Made by a program: the position numbers and the translations under genes
Notes under the pieces: generated by a model
What the model was told of the DNA's origin: nothing
Database searches by the model: none
Seen by the model: only the letters and a program-made list of their open reading frames with translations
From: Bacilli bacterium
Lineage (GTDB): Bacteria; Bacillota_I; Bacilli_A; RF39; UBA660
Length of the DNA: 64,000 bases
Assembly: GCA_017527675.1 (NCBI GenBank)
Contig: JAFXPU010000002.1
Span: forward strand, 70,400 to 134,399
Reading direction: 5' to 3'
Shown: positions 10,701 through 22,448 of the stretch, piece after piece
Layout: every line of letters begins with the position of its first letter
How positions within the stretch are numbered: the first letter of the stretch is position 1

Positions 10701-13700
10701 CAACATAGTTTGCCAAATCCCATGTATTTGATGGAGTAGTTGTTACAACCACTGGGCTAATATCGTCAACCCATCGAGCATATAATGTTGTTGATTCTGT
10801 TTTATTCCATGTTCTTGCACTAGACATATCAGCATTATAGTATTTTGTTCCACCTGTTGCAGCAGATGTATCATAATATCCTTGGAATGTATATCCAGCT
10901 TTAGTTGGAGCAGTTGTGCTTATTGTTGGCATTGCAGAACCATATGTTGCAGTTACATTTGCACTTTGTCCACCAGTTCCACCATTTGGACTAAATGAAA
11001 CAGTATAAGTATTTGCTTTCCATATAGCATATAAATTAACATTTCCACTTGTTGCTAAATTTTTTACAGTTTGACCATCAGCATAAGCTGTTGATGTTGA
11101 GCTTACTTTATAGAATCTTACATTTTTAACATAAGCATTGCATCCTGCTTGTGCTCTAAATAATAAGTATTTATTAATACTTCCATCTCCTGATGATCCT
11201 AAAGTAAATCTTACAGTAATATGTCTATATGCACTAGTTAAAGTAATATTATTACCACCATCAGCTGATGTACCATTTGTAACAGTATCACCATCAATTT
11301 GTGTAACACTGCTTACTTTCAAGTATCCAGATGCACCATAGAAGAAGTTTGTTAATGTTCCACTACCTTTTACATCAAATTCAACTTGATATACATCACC
11401 TGCTGCAAATGGAGCATTTATTGTCCATTGTTTAACATTACTATATGTTGTTCCAGCTGAATTATCTTTACTATATTCAGAACTATCAGAGATTATACCT
11501 ATATCGCTATTAGATGTAGACCATCCCATAAATGTATAGCCTGTTCTTGTAAATGCATTTGTTGTTAATGCCTTAGCAACATCATATGTCATTGATAAAT
11601 TAGACATTGTGCCTGTAGCATCACTTGCATTTTTGTTAAATACAATTGTATAGCCATTTGGTGTCCATTGAGCATATAATGTTTTATCTTCAGTCACATC
11701 CCATGCACTAGCAGTTGTATAGCCTGATACTCCTGTTCCCGTAAATGTGCCATCTGCATTTAGGACTTTTGAACCACTAGTTGCAGCTGTATACCAGCCA
11801 GTTAATGTGTAGCCTGTCTTTGCAGCTGTTGGTATTGTTCCAGCTGTTGAACCTTGAACATTTGTATATACTCCTGTTGAATTCTTTCTAGTATATACTG
11901 TACCTCCACCTGATGTTCCTGTATTTTTATCAAATGTCAACTTAGCATTATTGATTGCAAATGTCTTAGTTGTTGTACCCGTATAGAATGCTTTTGTTGT
12001 TGAATTATATGCACTCTTACCACTTATTGTTGCTGTTGCGGTTCCAACATTCGTGTTATTTGTATAACCAACAGTATAATCAGTATTAACTGCTAATGTA
12101 GTTGATCCATCTTTTACTGTTAATGTTGTAAATGTTAAAGCAGAACCTGTATATATCTTGCTTGTTGGAGTTGCAGTTATAGTTAAATCTCCAACTGCTT
12201 TTGTCCAATGTGCATACAAGGTTCCATTAGCACTAAATTGTGTTGTTGATGCACTAGAAGTTAATTTACCGTTTGCATCAATATATTGTGTTCCACCTGA
12301 TGCTGTTGTATAGTATCCAGCAAACGTATATCCTGTTCTTGTTGGAACTGTTATTCCATTTGATGTTGTACTCATTTGCGTTGTTGCAGCAGAATCTGTA
12401 TAGTAACCTGTATTATATTTTTCATATATTGTTGCGGTTCCAGCACTTGTTGCACTTTGATTATTTAATGTAATTGTATAAACATTTGGTTCCCATCTAG
12501 CATATAATGTTAAATCTTGAGCTGGCGCAGAAATTGAGTTATATGTAGTACTTGAAGTTATTGTACTATTGTTATTTATTACTATATTTCCAATATAACC
12601 ATTAAAGTTATTACCACTTGGTGTAGTTGGACTTGATACAGCTTCTCCACCTACAAATAATGAGTTGGTAGCATTGTATCCAAGTGCACCAGATGTTAAA
12701 GCAGCAGATTTTTTATCTAATGTTCCATCAATATATAAATATACATATTCTCCATCAAATATATAATCAAAATCATGCCATCCTGCTGATAAAATAGCTA
12801 ATGTAGTATTTGATGTAAATGATTTATAACCTACACCTGAATCATAACCATAAACGATAAATTTACCGCTTTCAATTCCAATTTGAATTCCACCAGTTTC
12901 AGTAGATGAATATATTTTTCCGCTTGATGATGACCAATTACTTGAATAAACAGATGTATGAATACTTATTGCATCAGTATAGTTATATTCACGACCATAA
13001 TTAATATAGTCACTAGAACCAGTTAAATCGGCATACCATCCTTTAAATGTATATCCAGTTCTTGTTGGAGTTGGTAAATCTGCATAAGTTGTGCCATATT
13101 GAACACTCTTAGTAGTAGTTGATACACTACCTCCATTAGCATCAAATGTTAATGTATAATTATTTTTTGTATATTGAGCATATAGTGTTTTATTTGCAAT
13201 TGCATCCCATGCTTTTGTTGTTGTATATCCTGATACTGCTGATCCAGTAAATGTACCATCAGCATTTAACACCTTAGTTCCACCTGTCTCAGCGGTATAC
13301 CAACCAGCAAAAGTATATCCTACTTTACTTGCGCTTGGAACTGCACTGGCAGTAGTATTTTGAATTCCAGTATATAAACTAGTTGCACCTTTCTTTGTGT
13401 ATAATGCTTTTGTAACAGTTGTTCCTGTTATTACACCACCAGTTGATGCATTAAATGTTATTTTAGCATTATTGATTGCATAATTTACTGTTGTTGTTCC
13501 TGTGTAATATGCTTTTGTTGTTGAATTATATACATTTTTACCTGTTATTGTTGCAACAGCTGTTCCAACATTTGTATTATTAGTAAATGCAATAGTATAA
13601 TCTGTATTATTTACTAATGTTGTTGAACCATCTTTAACAGTTGATGTTGGTGTTTTTGCTGTTCCATCATATATATAACTTGTTGGACTTACTGTATTTG

Positions 13701-16700
13701 TTAAATCTGATACTGGTTTTGACCAATGTGCATATAATGTTCCTGCTGCTGTGAAGTTTGTATTACTTGCTGAACTTGTTAATTTACCAGCTGCATCAAT
13801 ATACTGAGTACCACCATTAGCAGCTGTATAGTATCCCTCAAATGTATAGCCTGTTCTTTCTGGTACTGTTATACTATTGGCTGTTGTACTCATTTGAGTT
13901 GTTGCAGCAGAATCAGTATAGTAACCAGTATTATATTTTTCATAAATTGCAGTTGTTCCAGCAGTTGTTGCATCTTGATTATTTAATGTAATTGTAAATA
14001 TTGTTGGAGTGCATTGAGCATATAATGTTTTATTTGCTGTTACATTCCATGCACTTGCAGTTGTATATCCTGATACAGCTGTTCCAGTAAATGTTCCATT
14101 AGCATTTAATACTTTTGAACCACTACTTGATGCAGTATACCAACCATTAAATGTATAACCTGTCTTAGTTGCCGTTGGTATTGTTCCAGTTGTTGTATTT
14201 TGTATTCCTGTATATACTACAGTAGCACCTTTCTTTGTATACAATGTAGCTGTTCCAGATACACTTGTACATGTTCCTTTATTGAACGTTAATTTAGCAT
14301 TATTAATTGCATAATTAATAGTTGTTGTTCCAGTATAATATGCTTTTGTTGTTGCATTATAAGCATTTTTACCAGTTATTGTTGCTACTGCTGTTCCAAC
14401 ATTTGTATTATTTGTAAACGCAATTGTATAATCTGTATTTTTAACTAATGTTGTTGATCCATCTATTACTGTTTCTGTTGGTGTTTTAGCAGTACCATCA
14501 TATACATAACTTGTTGGATCAATTGAATTTGTTAAATCTGATACTGGTTTTGACCAATGTGCATACAATGTTCCAGCATCACTAAATTGAGTTGCTGATG
14601 CACTAGATGTTAATTTACCATTTGCATCAATATACTGAGTTCCACCATTAGTTGCTGTGAAGTATCCTTCAAATGTATAACCTGTTCTAACTGGAACAGT
14701 TATTCCATTTGCAGTTGTACTCATCTTATTAGATACTGTACCACTACTATTATTTAAATAATAACCATCGGCATATTTTTCATAAATCGCAGTTGTTCCA
14801 GCAGTTGTTGCACTTTGATTATTTAATGTTATTGTATAAACATTAGGTGTCCAAATAGCATATAAGATTTTAGAACCTGTTGGTGCTAAATTTAAAACCT
14901 CTTGTCCATCAGAATACTCAACATTTCCAGATGCACTTGAAGACCAACCTTGGAATGTATAACCTGTTCTTGAATATCCTAATGTAGTTAAATTCTTAGC
15001 CTCATCATATGTCATTGCTAAGTCAGCCATTGTACCTGTTGCATCACTTGCATTTTTATTAAATACAATTGTATATGAATTGGCTGTCCAATTTGCTGTA
15101 TATGTTCTATTACCAATTGATCCTTTTGCAATAGTTACTGTTGTGTTTGTATTACCAGTTAATCCAGTTCCAGACCAACCTTTGAATGAGTATCCAGTCT
15201 TTGTTGGATTATTTAAAGTAAATGTAGTGGTTGTAACATTATAACTTTCTGGATTTGCTGTTGCAACAGAACCACCATTTAAATTATATGTAATAGAATA
15301 TGTATTTGTTGTTCTAGTAAAATTAGCTGTTATAGTTGTATTTGCTGTTATAGTTCCAGATGTTGATGACCAGTTACTAAATGCTGTTGTATATCCTGTT
15401 GCATCCTTCTTAGTAGCTGTTATAGTTTTTAGTGTTGTAGAACCACTTTTTACTGTTAATACATTAGTTGCTGTTGAATATGTTACACCACTAATTACAT
15501 TATATGTACTAGAATTAACAGTACCATAGTTTGTATCATTTGAATTAGTTGTTAATGTAACTACTGTTACAGCCTTTGTAGCATTATCTGAAGTAATATA
15601 GTTTGTTGTATCAGAGTTAATTGCTCTAACATAAACAGTTCTACTACCAGCTGTTGATGTAATTGTTGATAAATAATTAACACCACTTGTAGCAGATGTC
15701 CAATTTGTACCATCAATACTTATTTCATAGCCAGTTGCATTAGAACTATTAGTCCATGTAACTTTACCTGCTGTTGATACAGCCAAACTTGTTACAGGAT
15801 TAACTTTTTGCTTGTTAATAGTAAAGTTAAGATCAGTACTTCCTGAATAATAAGCTCTAGTTGTTGAGTTATAAGCATTACTCATTGTAATAGTTGCAGT
15901 TGCAGTGCCAGCATTTATATTATTAGTATAACTAATTGTATAATCTGTTCCTGCAGTTAAGACAGTATCTCCATCTTTTACTACAGCTGTTGGAGTTTTT
16001 GCACTTCCATCGTATGTATATTCAGTTTCTGATAATTCGATTGTTAAATCAGAAATATTTTTTTGCCAATGAGCATACAATTTTATAGATTTTGTTGGAG
16101 TATAACTAACATTTGCATCAGCAACCTTAGTACCTCCAGCAGCTTCCGTATACCAGCCTTGGAATGTATAACCTGTTTTGGCATCAGGCGTTCTAGCAGT
16201 TGTAGATGGAACCGTTGAGTAAGTATAAGCACTAATTGTTAAATCTGCATTACTTACAAGATCATAATATCCTACACGATATCTTAATCTAAATTTTTTT
16301 GTTGTAGCATAACTAATATTGCCATCAGTATCAGTTGCCTTAACGTGTAAGTAATATATTCCATACGATTTAGTTAATGATAATTTTGTTCCACTTGTAA
16401 TTGAAGTCCATCCAGATTCAGGTGTAGCATCATTTTCATCAATTACATATTCTAAAGATGCTAGACCACTGCCATCATCAACTGCACTTACAGTTGGAGT
16501 AAATGTTCCACTTGTTGAATTCCAACCAGCAGTTGCATTATAAACGTTGCTTAAATAACTAGTTGTACTACCATTAGTAACACTTATAGTTGGACCTGTT
16601 TCATCAGCCCATACAGCATATAAAATCTTAGATCCTGATGTTGCTAAATTACTTACAGATTGACCATCTGTATAAACTACATTACCTGTTGGTGTTGTTG

Positions 16701-19700
16701 CCCATCCTTTAAATGTATATCCTGTTTTTGTATAGCTATTTAAAGTTAAATTTTTAGCTACATCATATGTCATTGATAAATCAGCCATTGTACCTGTTGC
16801 GTCTTCATCATTCTTATTAAATACAATTGTATATGTATTAGCTGTCCAATTAGCTGTATATGTTTTATTTCCTGTTGAACCCTTTGTAATACTTACACTA
16901 GTTTGTGGTGTAGTACCATTTGATCCAGTCCATCCAGCAAATGTATATCCTGTTTTTGTTGGATTTACTAAGGTAAATGTTGCAGTTTCAATATTATAGG
17001 TTGTCTTTGGATTCGTTTGAGTTCCACCATCTAAGTTATAGGTAATTGAGTAATTTACTGGTACCCAATTAACATATATTGTTACAGTCTTATCGCCAGT
17101 TGCTAAATTTGCACCAGCAAAGCCATTGGCATCATAGTCTTGACCATTATCAAAATAACTTGTTCCTGTACCATTAGCTGATGTATTATATTGTTCATTA
17201 TCTTTTGGTAAATATCCTTCTTTGACTAAATTAATATTAGAAGAACTATCTGGATTTAATAATCCCGCTCCTGATGCTACATAAGTATCAGTATTTACTG
17301 AATTATTTACCTTACCACCATAAACACCTGATAGGAATTTAGTATCATTATTATAAGTTACTAATGAACCTGATGTTGAATATCCTTCTCCGTGTGATGA
17401 AGCCAATGATCCACCATTCATATCATATTGAACATATAAATAGTTTCTTCTATAGTATAGATTTATCACTCTTGTACCATCAGCTAAAATAGTTGTTGTT
17501 GTAACAGCTCCACTGGTTGGTTTTGTTGTATTTCCTGTTGTATATCCATCGACATAAGTAAAACCAGCAATTGTTTTCTTTAGATTTGCTAAAGTTACTG
17601 ATGATGCTGTTGTTCCTGTTAAATTATCTGTTGAATTTAAGGTATATGTATTTGTACCTAAATTATGTACATAATGATTTACTTTATAAGCTGTATTTGT
17701 ATTAGCAGCAAATGTTGCAGTTATACTTTTTGCAGCACTGATAGTTCCTGATGTTGATGACCAACTATCAAAATGATATCCTGTTTTAGCTGTAGTAGTT
17801 ACAGTACGTCCATCTGATAATGTTAAAACATTAGAACTTGTTGAATATGTTACACCGTTTATTACATATAAAGTTGTTGGACTTACTGTACCCATTGTTG
17901 TTGAATTACTTGATACAGTTAATTTTCTGATTGTTACTGCTTTTGTTAATTCTGTTGATGGACCATCATAGTTAGTGGTATCTGAATTAACTGCTCTTAC
18001 ATGTACTGTTTTATTAGAATTTGTGCCTGTTAATTCTGTTAAGAAATTATCTCCAGATGCTGCTGGTACCCATGTTGTACCATCAAAACTTATTTCATAA
18101 CCAGTTGCATTACTTGAACCAGTCCATGTTACAGCTCCATTTGTTGCAACTTGTAAATTTGAAATTGGTTCTACTGTTTGTTTATTAACAGTAATTGTAT
18201 ATGTTGCAGTTTTTGTAGCACCTGAATTATTATCAGTTGCTCTTATAATTACAGTATAAGGAGTTACAGTGTTTGCTGATTTATTACCAGGAATAGTTAT
18301 TACTCCGGCAGCAGATACTGTTATGTCAGCATCTGAACCATCTGCAACTTTTTCATATGTATATGATCCTGTTCCATTTGTTGCAGCTGTTACATTTGCT
18401 GTTTGATTACTTGTTGAATAAATTACTGCTATTGATTTATTATTAAATATTAATTCATTTGCTGTCCATTTTGCATATAAATCAAATGTACCTGATGTTG
18501 CTAGATTTATTACTTCAGCTCCATCTGCATAAGCTACTGTACCTGTTGTTGATGTTGCCCATCCAGCAAACGTATAACCAGTTCTTGCAAAAGCATTTGC
18601 TGTTAAATTCTTAGCTACATCATATGTCATTGATAAATTAGACATTGTACCTGTAGCATCGTTTGCATTTTTATTAAATTTAATTGAATATGTATTTGCA
18701 GTCCAATTGGCTGTATATGTTTTATTACCTGTTGATCCTTTTGTAATACTTACACTAGTTTGTGCTGTTGTACCATTTGATCCAGTCCATCCTGCAAATG
18801 TATATCCTGTTTTTGTTGGGTTTACAAGTGTAAATGTTGCAGTTTCAATATTATAGGTTGTCTTTGGATTTATTTGCGTTCCGCCACCTAAATTATAAGT
18901 AATTGAATAGTTTACTGGTTCCCAATTAACATATAATGTGATTGTTTTATCACCAGTTGCTAAATTTGCTCCAGCAAAATCGTTAGCTTCATATGTAGTA
19001 GTTGATTGATTATAACCAATACCACTACCATCAGATTTAGTATTCCACTCAGCATTATTAATAGCTTTATAACCATTTTTAATAATGTTTATAGCAGTAG
19101 AATTGCTATAATTATGTAGACCATTAGATGAAATTCTATATGTATTTAAATCAACATCACCAACTTTACTACCATAAACACCTCGTAAGTGATTAGAATT
19201 ATTATTATATGTTACAAGTGTTCCTGATACATCATATCCCTCACCATGGTTAGATGATAAGGAACCACCATTCATATCATATTGAATATATAAATAGTTT
19301 CTTCTGTAATATAAATTAATAACTCTTGAACCATCAGCTAAAATTGTTGTTGTTGTTACTGCTCCACTTGTTGGTTTTGTTGTATTTCCTGTTGTATATC
19401 CATCTACATAAGTAAAACCAGCTATTGTTTTCTTTAGATTTGCTAAAGTTACTGATGATGCTGTTGTTCCTGTTAAATTATCTGTTGAATTCAAGGTATA
19501 TGTATTTGCACCTAAATCATGTACATAATGATTTACTGTATAAGCAGTATCTGTATTTGGTTCAAATGTTGCTGTTATAGTTGAATTAGCACTGATAGCT
19601 CCAGATGCTGATGACCAACTTACAAAATGATAACCAGTTGCTGGTGTAGCCGTAATAGTACGTCCATCAGATAATGTTAAAACATTACCACTTGTTGAAT

Positions 19701-20679
19701 ATGTTGCTTTATTAACAACATATACCATTGTTGGACTAACTGTACCCATTGTTGTATCGTTTGATGATACTGTTAATGTTCTAATTGTAACAGATTTAGA
19801 TACTACTGATGATGGAGTATTATAGTTTGTAGTATCTGAATTAATTGCTCTAACTTGTACTGTTTTATTTGCATTAGTACTTGTTAATTCAGTTAAATAA
19901 GTTGTCCCACTTGTTGAACTAGTCCATGTTGTACCATTATCAAAACTTATTTCATAACCTGTTGCATTGCTTGAATTAGCCCAAGTAACCTTACCATTTT
20001 TATTTACAGCTAAATTGGTTACTGGATTAACTGTTTGCTTTCCAATTGTAATTGTATATGTAGCTGTATCAGTTTTGCCTGTTTCAGCATCAGTTGCTCT
20101 TATTACAACTGTGTATGTACCTGCATTTTTACCTGCTGGTATTGTAACACTACCATTTGCTGCTACTATGATATCAGACTCACCTGATACTTTTTCAAAT
20201 GTATATGAGCCAGTACCATTAGTTGGTTCATCTACATTAAAACTAATAATACCTGTTGAATATGTCGGCGTAACTGTTTTATCAGCAAATACTATTTCAT
20301 TTGCTTTCCAACCGGCATATAAAGTTGTAGCTTCACCTATATTCCAAGTTCTAGCACTAGTACCATTAGCTTTATAATATTGTGTTCCTTGAGTATAATC
20401 TTGATTATTATACCAACCCATAAAAGTGTAACCTTGTCTAGTTGGTTTTGTTGTAGATATTGCTGGCATATCATAACCATACTTTGCGGTTACACTGGTA
20501 CTTTGTCCACCGGTTCCACCATTTGCGTCAAATGATACAGTGAAACTAGGTGATGTAATTGTAATTTTTATTTTTCTAGTATATGTTTGAGTATACTTAC
20601 TATAAGTTAAAGGTATAAGAATAACAGAAACTAAAAACAAAACGGCTAATGCATACCATTTTATATTTTTTTTCTTCAT
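7750..20679 (-). CDS. giant InlB-B-repeat surface protein, N-terminal 4,309 residues, with SipW-type signal
   Basis: Huge secreted protein. The N-terminus has one hydrophobic segment (about residues 9-27) followed by [11 protein letters not shown], similar to the SKY motif of SipW-dependent TasA-family substrates encoded just upstream. The rest is built from Ser/Thr/Asn/Gly-rich beta modules: InlB B-repeats ([13 protein letters not shown]...GYTFxGWY...LYAGW), Ig-like modules (YTITI), Fn3-like modules ([14 protein letters not shown]), MucBP-like segments ([10 protein letters not shown]), MBG-like segments ([12 protein letters not shown]), a LamG-like insert at about residues 2563-2707, a CBM-like insert at about 3058-3196, and a Trp-rich insert at about 3350-3550. 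Very low Cys and Lys content fits an extracellular stalk. A good ribosome site (GAGGTG) precedes the ATG. It ends at a TAA (7750-7752) just before WTANKYTIT, where neighbouring repeats read on, so the stop looks secondary. Adhesin or biofilm role is inferred. Confidence 0.88.
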   Translation of the reverse strand: MKKKNIKWYALAVLFLVSVILIPLTYSKYTQTYTRKIKITITSPSFTVSFDANGGTGGQSTSVTAKYGYDMPAISTTKPTRQGYTFMGWYNNQDYTQGTQYYKANGTSARTWNIGEATTLYAGWKANEIVFADKTVTPTYSTGIISFNVDEPTNGTGSYTFEKVSGESDIIVAANGSVTIPAGKNAGTYTVVIRATDAETGKTDTATYTITIGKQTVNPVTNLAVNKNGKVTWANSSNATGYEISFDNGTTWTSSTSGTTYLTELTSTNANKTVQVRAINSDTTNYNTPSSVVSKSVTIRTLTVSSNDTTMGTVSPTMVYVVNKATYSTSGNVLTLSDGRTITATPATGYHFVSWSSASGAISANSTITATFEPNTDTAYTVNHYVHDLGANTYTLNSTDNLTGTTASSVTLANLKKTIAGFTYVDGYTTGNTTKPTSGAVTTTTILADGSRVINLYYRRNYLYIQYDMNGGSLSSNHGEGYDVSGTLVTYNNNSNHLRGVYGSKVGDVDLNTYRISSNGLHNYSNSTAINIIKNGYKAINNAEWNTKSDGSGIGYNQSTTTYEANDFAGANLATGDKTITLYVNWEPVNYSITYNLGGGTQINPKTTYNIETATFTLVNPTKTGYTFAGWTGSNGTTAQTSVSITKGSTGNKTYTANWTANTYSIKFNKNANDATGTMSNLSMTYDVAKNLTANAFARTGYTFAGWATSTTGTVAYADGAEVINLATSGTFDLYAKWTANELIFNNKSIAVIYSTSNQTANVTAATNGTGSYTYEKVADGSDADITVSAAGVITIPGNKSANTVTPYTVIIRATDNNSGATKTATYTITVNKQTVEPISNLQVATNGAVTWTGSSNATGYEISFDGTTWVPAASGDNFLTELTGTNSNKTVHVRAVNSDTTNYDGPSTELTKAVTIRKLTVSSNSTTMGTVSPTTLYVINGVTYSTSSNVLTLSDGRTVTTTAKTGYHFDSWSSTSGTISAAKSITATFAANTNTAYKVNHYVHNLGTNTYTLNSTDNLTGTTASSVTLANLKKTIAGFTYVDGYTTGNTTKPTSGAVTTTTILADGTRVINLYYRRNYLYVQYDMNGGSLASSHGEGYSTSGSLVTYNNDTKFLSGVYGGKVNNSVNTDTYVASGAGLLNPDSSSNINLVKEGYLPKDNEQYNTSANGTGTSYFDNGQDYDANGFAGANLATGDKTVTIYVNWVPVNYSITYNLDGGTQTNPKTTYNIETATFTLVNPTKTGYTFAGWTGSNGTTPQTSVSITKGSTGNKTYTANWTANTYTIVFNKNDEDATGTMADLSMTYDVAKNLTLNSYTKTGYTFKGWATTPTGNVVYTDGQSVSNLATSGSKILYAVWADETGPTISVTNGSTTSYLSNVYNATAGWNSTSGTFTPTVSAVDDGSGLASLEYVIDENDATPESGWTSITSGTKLSLTKSYGIYYLHVKATDTDGNISYATTKKFRLRYRVGYYDLVSNADLTISAYTYSTVPSTTARTPDAKTGYTFQGWYTEAAGGTKVADANVSYTPTKSIKLYAHWQKNISDLTIELSETEYTYDGSAKTPTAVVKDGDTVLTAGTDYTISYTNNINAGTATATITMSNAYNSTTRAYYSGSTDLNFTINKQKVNPVTSLAVSTAGKVTWTNSSNATGYEISIDGTNWTSATSGVNYLSTITSTAGSRTVYVRAINSDTTNYITSDNATKAVTVVTLTTNSNDTNYGTVNSSTYNVISGVTYSTATNVLTVKSGSTTLKTITATKKDATGYTTAFSNWSSTSGTITANTTITANFTRTTNTYSITYNLNGGSVATANPESYNVTTTTFTLNNPTKTGYSFKGWSGTGLTGNTNTTVTIAKGSIGNRTYTANWTANSYTIVFNKNASDATGTMADLAMTYDEAKNLTTLGYSRTGYTFQGWSSSASGNVEYSDGQEVLNLAPTGSKILYAIWTPNVYTITLNNQSATTAGTTAIYEKYADGYYLNNSSGTVSNKMSTTANGITVPVRTGYTFEGYFTATNGGTQYIDANGKLTSSASATQFSDAGTLYAHWSKPVSDLTNSIDPTSYVYDGTAKTPTETVIDGSTTLVKNTDYTIAFTNNTNVGTAVATITGKNAYNATTKAYYTGTTTINYAINNAKLTFNKGTCTSVSGTATLYTKKGATVVYTGIQNTTTGTIPTATKTGYTFNGWYTASSSGSKVLNANGTFTGTAVSGYTTASAWNVTANKTLYAQCTPTIFTITLNNQDATTAGTTAIYEKYNTGYYTDSAATTQMSTTANSITVPERTGYTFEGYYTAANGGTQYIDAAGKLTSSASNTNFTAAGTLYAHWSKPVSDLTNTVSPTSYIYDGTAKTPTSTVKDGSTTLVNNTDYTIAFTNNTNVGTAVATITGKNVYNSTTKAYYTGTTTVNYAINNAKITFNASTGGVITGTTVTKALYTKKGATSLYTGIQNTTASAVPSASKVGYTFAGWYTAETGGTKVLNADGTFTGSAVSGYTTTKAWDAIANKTLYAQYTKNNYTLTFDANGGSVSTTTKSVQYGTTYADLPTPTRTGYTFKGWYADLTGSSDYINYGREYNYTDAISIHTSVYSSNWSSSSGKIYSSTETGGIQIGIESGKFIVYGYDSGVGYKSFTSNTTLAILSAGWHDFDYIFDGEYVYLYIDGTLDKKSAALTSGALGYNATNSLFVGGEAVSSPTTPSGNNFNGYIGNIVINNNSTITSSTTYNSISAPAQDLTLYARWEPNVYTITLNNQSATSAGTATIYEKYNTGYYTDSAATTQMSTTSNGITVPTRTGYTFAGYYTTASGGTQYIDANGKLTSSASTTQFSANGTLYAHWTKAVGDLTITATPTSKIYTGSALTFTTLTVKDGSTTLAVNTDYTVGYTNNTNVGTATATISGKSAYNSTTKAFYTGTTTKTFAINNAKLTFDKNTGTSGGGTVYTRKNSTGVYTNVQGSTAGTIPTAAKTGYTLTGWYTAATSGSKVLNADGTFTGTGVSGYTTASAWDVTEDKTLYAQWTPNGYTIVFNKNASDATGTMSNLSMTYDVAKALTTNAFTRTGYTFMGWSTSNSDIGIISDSSEYSKDNSAGTTYSNVKQWTINAPFAAGDVYQVEFDVKGSGTLTNFFYGASGYLKVSSVTQIDGDTVTNGTSADGGNNITLTSAYRHITVRFTLGSSGDGSINKYLLFRAQAGCNAYVKNVRFYKVSSTSTAYADGQTVKNLATSGNVNLYAIWKANTYTVSFSPNGGTGGQSANVTATYGSAMPTISTTAPTKAGYTFQGYYDTSAATGGTKYYNADMSSARTWNKTESTTLYARWVDDISPVVVTTTPSNTWDLANYVDFNATDAGSGIVGYNITTSTTAPTEWIPVVSTVETTTETKYELNAAWARVFHHNTHWGSVLYSSASSGAEAKTSNTVDKYSVLGNIANYKNTTNWEFLLQYPNVSATQYNRWIQTSDPVTTTNSVTGYSAVHVDWTGNSWGGLALSSTNTHTLIDGSIGSSWWYAIGAYKAYSGGIPGPSGNVTSTVNLWARIDNLTHATSVDLTRRIGDLKANQKYYVWVIDDAGNTAYKEVTISKVDTTVPSTATITSTNNVAVSQTATLTMGDNTGVTRYYFGKSNPTSTNVTYTTITSATSTTQTKTVDDGGTWYLAVQDAAGNRTTSSKVFYKTTFETNGGSVTPASVVTMTGNSFTLPTPTRTGYTFDGWYTNEALTTAVTLTSGKYKPTASATLYAKWIVNQYTLTVKPNGGSFNGSTSNTTYTQDYNSLKVLPLPTRTGYTFTGWTKSGSGIVTKYGTPKYNDETFTSSSNSMVVYNNSQNGTVTHTRIDKSSDDPMLNASKMIQITTAGTASPGLGGYYQNTASYANALFYHVIVAKIPVGYSIQYASNATGDGRTIEWLTPTAGTGEFEVYIYKHQCGSTGTFSSLGHVYLNGTAATSSNPVTWYVAYSNMFDATNGTPENASQVFTYGAGATTLTANWTANTYTVSFSPNGGTGGQSTNVTATYGSTMPTISTTAPTKEGYTFGGWYDTSAATGGTQYYTAAGASARTWNKASDTTLYARWIPIEYTVEYYQGNNSTTAGTTKFTTTSSHTYDASKALTTYAALGGTAPNGWTFAGWSTTQDGTTVTYTDGQSVTNLSSTSGATVKLYAVFKRNVTFKSGVNKATSSNIEQKYNPYKTDKITAVTAPKLTAISNWTALGYRADTTATTADVAASTTATGTVTPTYNETNLTYYGVYSRVLTITYAGNSHTGGSTANTTKTVYMNTNSTTTSNQSVNLATNGFTKTGHSWSSWKIGSTNYAAGASYTANVAYNASTFGATATA
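11650..14850 (-). repeat. three ~0.84-kb repeats ([20 protein letters not shown] module set), one displaced by a LamG-like insert
   Basis: The module series beginning YTITLNNQ, through [13 protein letters not shown], an MBG-like domain (YDGTAKTPT...NNTNVGTA) and TLYTKKGA, occurs three times. Copies one and two start about 841 bp apart (near 14819 and 13978). Copy three starts near 12472; the extra distance is filled by an InlB repeat carrying a LamG-like insert (about 12990-12560). Confidence 0.8.
16600..20300 (-). repeat. two tandem ~1.85-kb super-repeats in the giant surface gene
   Basis: Two copies (about 18450-20300 and 16600-18449) encode the same string of modules: Ig-like YTITI module, Fn3-like module, MGTVSP module, MucBP-like NHYVH module and two InlB B-repeats. 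Near-identical stretches, for instance around 17501-17650 and 19355-19504, lie 1,854 bp apart (618 codons); the offset is 1,857 bp around 16768/18625, one codon of drift. Conservation is patchy: very high in the middle, lower in the flanks. Confidence 0.85.
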
Positions 20680-20710
20680 TTCTTACACCTCATTTCTAAT
20701 TACTTATTAT

Positions 20711-21205
20711 TTATATTTCTTTTTGTGTGAATTTTACTTCTAAATCTATTTCATGATCTGTTATTTCGCTTGTTCCAAGTGGAGCTTTAAATGTTAAGGT
20801 ATGTTCCCTTTGCCTATTAGCAGATGATGCATCAAATTCTCCTACATTGGAAAATGTTATTTTATTACTTGAAGCACTTTTATAACTTCCACCATCAATC
20901 TTGACTTGAACACCAGATGGCACATTTTTCAAAACTACATCATAACTCGTTGCAACATCTGAATTACTCTTTACTTTTAATTTATATATCTGAGTAGTCG
21001 TACCAGACACAATATCTAAATCATCCGATGGAGTTACTGTTGTATCTAATTCAACATCCCATAAAGCTACTTCAACCGTTGCTCTTTTAGATACAGTTCC
21101 AGCATATTTTGATAAAGTATAAATTGAAAAACTAAAAGTTAAAAATACAAAATATATGATCAATAATGATATTATTTTTTTCTTTTTTTCTTTATCTAAT
21201 TTCAT
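20711..21205 (-). CDS. TasA/camelysin-like secreted protein with SipW-type signal
   Basis: A 164-residue protein with a hydrophobic segment at about residues 10-29 followed by TLSKYAGTVSKRATVEVALW, the pattern seen in SipW-dependent proteins of the TasA/CalY family. The remainder is a small beta-rich domain (TQIYKLKVKSNSDVATSYDV, then GVQVKIDGG). Known members of this family are cut by SipW and assemble into amyloid-like fibres in biofilm matrix. It sits 20 bp downstream of a SipW-like peptidase gene and 31 bp upstream of the giant adhesin gene, so joint expression is likely. It is shorter than B. subtilis TasA (261 residues) and could be an anchor or minor subunit; that is inference. Confidence 0.8.
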   Translation of the reverse strand: MKLDKEKKKKIISLLIIYFVFLTFSFSIYTLSKYAGTVSKRATVEVALWDVELDTTVTPSDDLDIVSGTTTQIYKLKVKSNSDVATSYDVVLKNVPSGVQVKIDGGSYKSASSNKITFSNVGEFDASSANRQREHTLTFKAPLGTSEITDHEIDLEVKFTQKEI

Positions 21206-21225
21206 ATTTTTAACTCCTTTCTTTT

Positions 21226-21687
21226 TTATACTTTTTTATTAGGTAAAAATAATATTACTAATATGCCCATTATAAATATTGCTGTTAAAACTATATAATT
21301 TCTAAGTATTTTATTAACAATATTTATAAATCTAAATTTAAATACTACTTTACCAATAATTTTATTTTTACTAATCGGTTTATCTTCTGTATTGTTAGCA
21401 TCACCTTTAGCAATTACTTCTTTTTTTGTTATTTTAACAATGCGATGTGTTACATAATTATTGTTTTCATCTTTATATGTAACAATATCATTTTTTTTAT
21501 AATTTCTTTTTTCTTTAATTATTATTAAATCATTAATTTTTATTTTAGGCTCCATTGAACCAGTTTGCACTTGAAATAATCTATATCCAAAAAAAGATAA
21601 CCTTAAAGCTGAAAAAATATTTAATAGTAATATTATTGATACAACAAATATTAAAATTGAACTAATTATTACTTTAAATTTCTTCAT
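21226..21687 (-). CDS. sipW: signal peptidase I, SipW/ER type (second copy)
   Basis: Membrane signal peptidase, 153 residues, with an N-terminal transmembrane helix (about 7-26) and a second one near the C-terminus (about 131-148). Active-site features match the ER/archaeal class that uses Ser and His rather than Ser and Lys: QTGSMEP (Ser44), VTHRIVKI (His81), and AKGDANNTEDKP (Asp96, Asp102). SipW of Bacillus is of this type and processes TasA and its partner. The gene overlaps the upstream TasA-like gene by 14 bp and is followed 20 bp later by another SKY-type protein, so it most likely serves these neighbours. It is a shorter paralogue of the peptidase at 23092-23724. Confidence 0.9.
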   Translation of the reverse strand: MKKFKVIISSILIFVVSIILLLNIFSALRLSFFGYRLFQVQTGSMEPKIKINDLIIIKEKRNYKKNDIVTYKDENNNYVTHRIVKITKKEVIAKGDANNTEDKPISKNKIIGKVVFKFRFINIVNKILRNYIVLTAIFIMGILVILFLPNKKV

Positions 21688-22342
21688 AAGTTATTCTTAT
21701 ATTTAATTTAAATTCGCTAGTCATATTTTTTCCAGCTATATTATCGTTTTCATCATCATCAAACCATTTCCAATCTAGGGAATAATTATCTGATTCATTT
21801 ATATTTAATTTAGAATATTCAGTTTGAAGTTCTTCAAATGTTACCCAATTATCATTATCACCTATAATGTATTGATTATTTTTCTTTAAGCGATATTTCA
21901 TATTTATTTTATATTCACTTTCTTCATACATTAGGATTTTATATTTAACGTTTATATTTGAATTATTATGGATAACAAATTGATATGAGTTTGATACACC
22001 TGGAGCTATTTTATTTTCAAATTCATAAGCAGCATTTTCAAAAATTCTTAGATTTTGTTGAAATAAATAATCACCATTTTTATCACTAACAAATAGTCTA
22101 CCTAATACTTTAAAGTCTTTGTCTTCATCAAATTCAGGTAATTCAGCAGTATCACCTTTAACATCTTTACAACCACAATCTTCAATGTTAAATACATCAA
22201 CATTTCCTGTTGGCATCAAACATTTTTCATTGGTTTTTCCTATTTTTAGAAAAAATAATAAAATTATAATTATTATTATTAGTAAAATTATTATTAACCA
22301 TGTTAATTTATTACTACTCTTTTTTTCAGTTTGATTTTCCAT
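21674..22342 (-). CDS. membrane-anchored TasA/camelysin-like protein
   Basis: A 222-residue protein with an N-terminal transmembrane segment (about residues 14-32, mostly Ile/Leu) and an outside domain. The sequence APGVSNSYQFVIHNNSNINVKY and the terminal DWKWFDDDENDNIAG are typical of TasA/camelysin-related domains (the APGxxxxFxxxxxNxS pattern also occurs in the TasA-like protein upstream). The SKY motif is absent and the segment just outside the membrane holds CLMPTG and CGC cysteines, so it may stay anchored instead of being cleaved. The last 14 bp overlap the SipW-like gene, showing translational coupling. I suggest an anchor or assembly partner, by analogy with TapA, with low certainty. 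Confidence 0.7.
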   Translation of the reverse strand: MENQTEKKSSNKLTWLIIILLIIIIIILLFFLKIGKTNEKCLMPTGNVDVFNIEDCGCKDVKGDTAELPEFDEDKDFKVLGRLFVSDKNGDYLFQQNLRIFENAAYEFENKIAPGVSNSYQFVIHNNSNINVKYKILMYEESEYKINMKYRLKKNNQYIIGDNDNWVTFEELQTEYSKLNINESDNYSLDWKWFDDDENDNIAGKNMTSEFKLNIRITYEEI

Positions 22343-22372
22343 AATTATTTTTCCTTTCTATTTTTAATTAGT

Positions 22373-22428
22373 TTCCATAAGTAAAACAGTTAAACTATTT
22401 TACTTATGGAAGTTAATTAATAACTTCC
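22373..22428 (-). promoter_or_regulatory. paired overlapping RNA hairpins between tasA-like gene and downstream genes
   Basis: A perfect 14-bp inverted repeat (22373-22386 with 22398-22411, TTCCATAAGTAAAA and its complement) overlaps by four bases a second hairpin (22408-22415 with 22421-22428, GGAAGTTA/TAACTTCC). Neither is directly followed by a strong U-tract on the minus-strand transcript. They lie just after the abundant-subunit candidate gene (22449-23054). They could stabilise or process the mRNA, or partly terminate it. Confidence 0.6.
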
Positions 22429-22448
22429 TTAATTACCATTAATTAATA

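Noticed and set aside
16600-20300. Direct repeats as a CRISPR array or mobile element
   Set aside because: Units are coding, in frame, multiples of three and domain-sized; there are no short palindromic repeats with unique spacers, no transposase and no terminal inverted repeats.
19967-20377. 136-codon plus-strand frame opposite the giant gene
   Set aside because: Antisense shadow of a low-complexity repeat region; no ribosome site or recognisable domain.
2530-20679. Stop-codon reassignment as an explanation of the TAA in the giant gene
   Set aside because: TAA ends many well-defined genes here (rpmH, dnaN and others), so it is a true stop in this genome.
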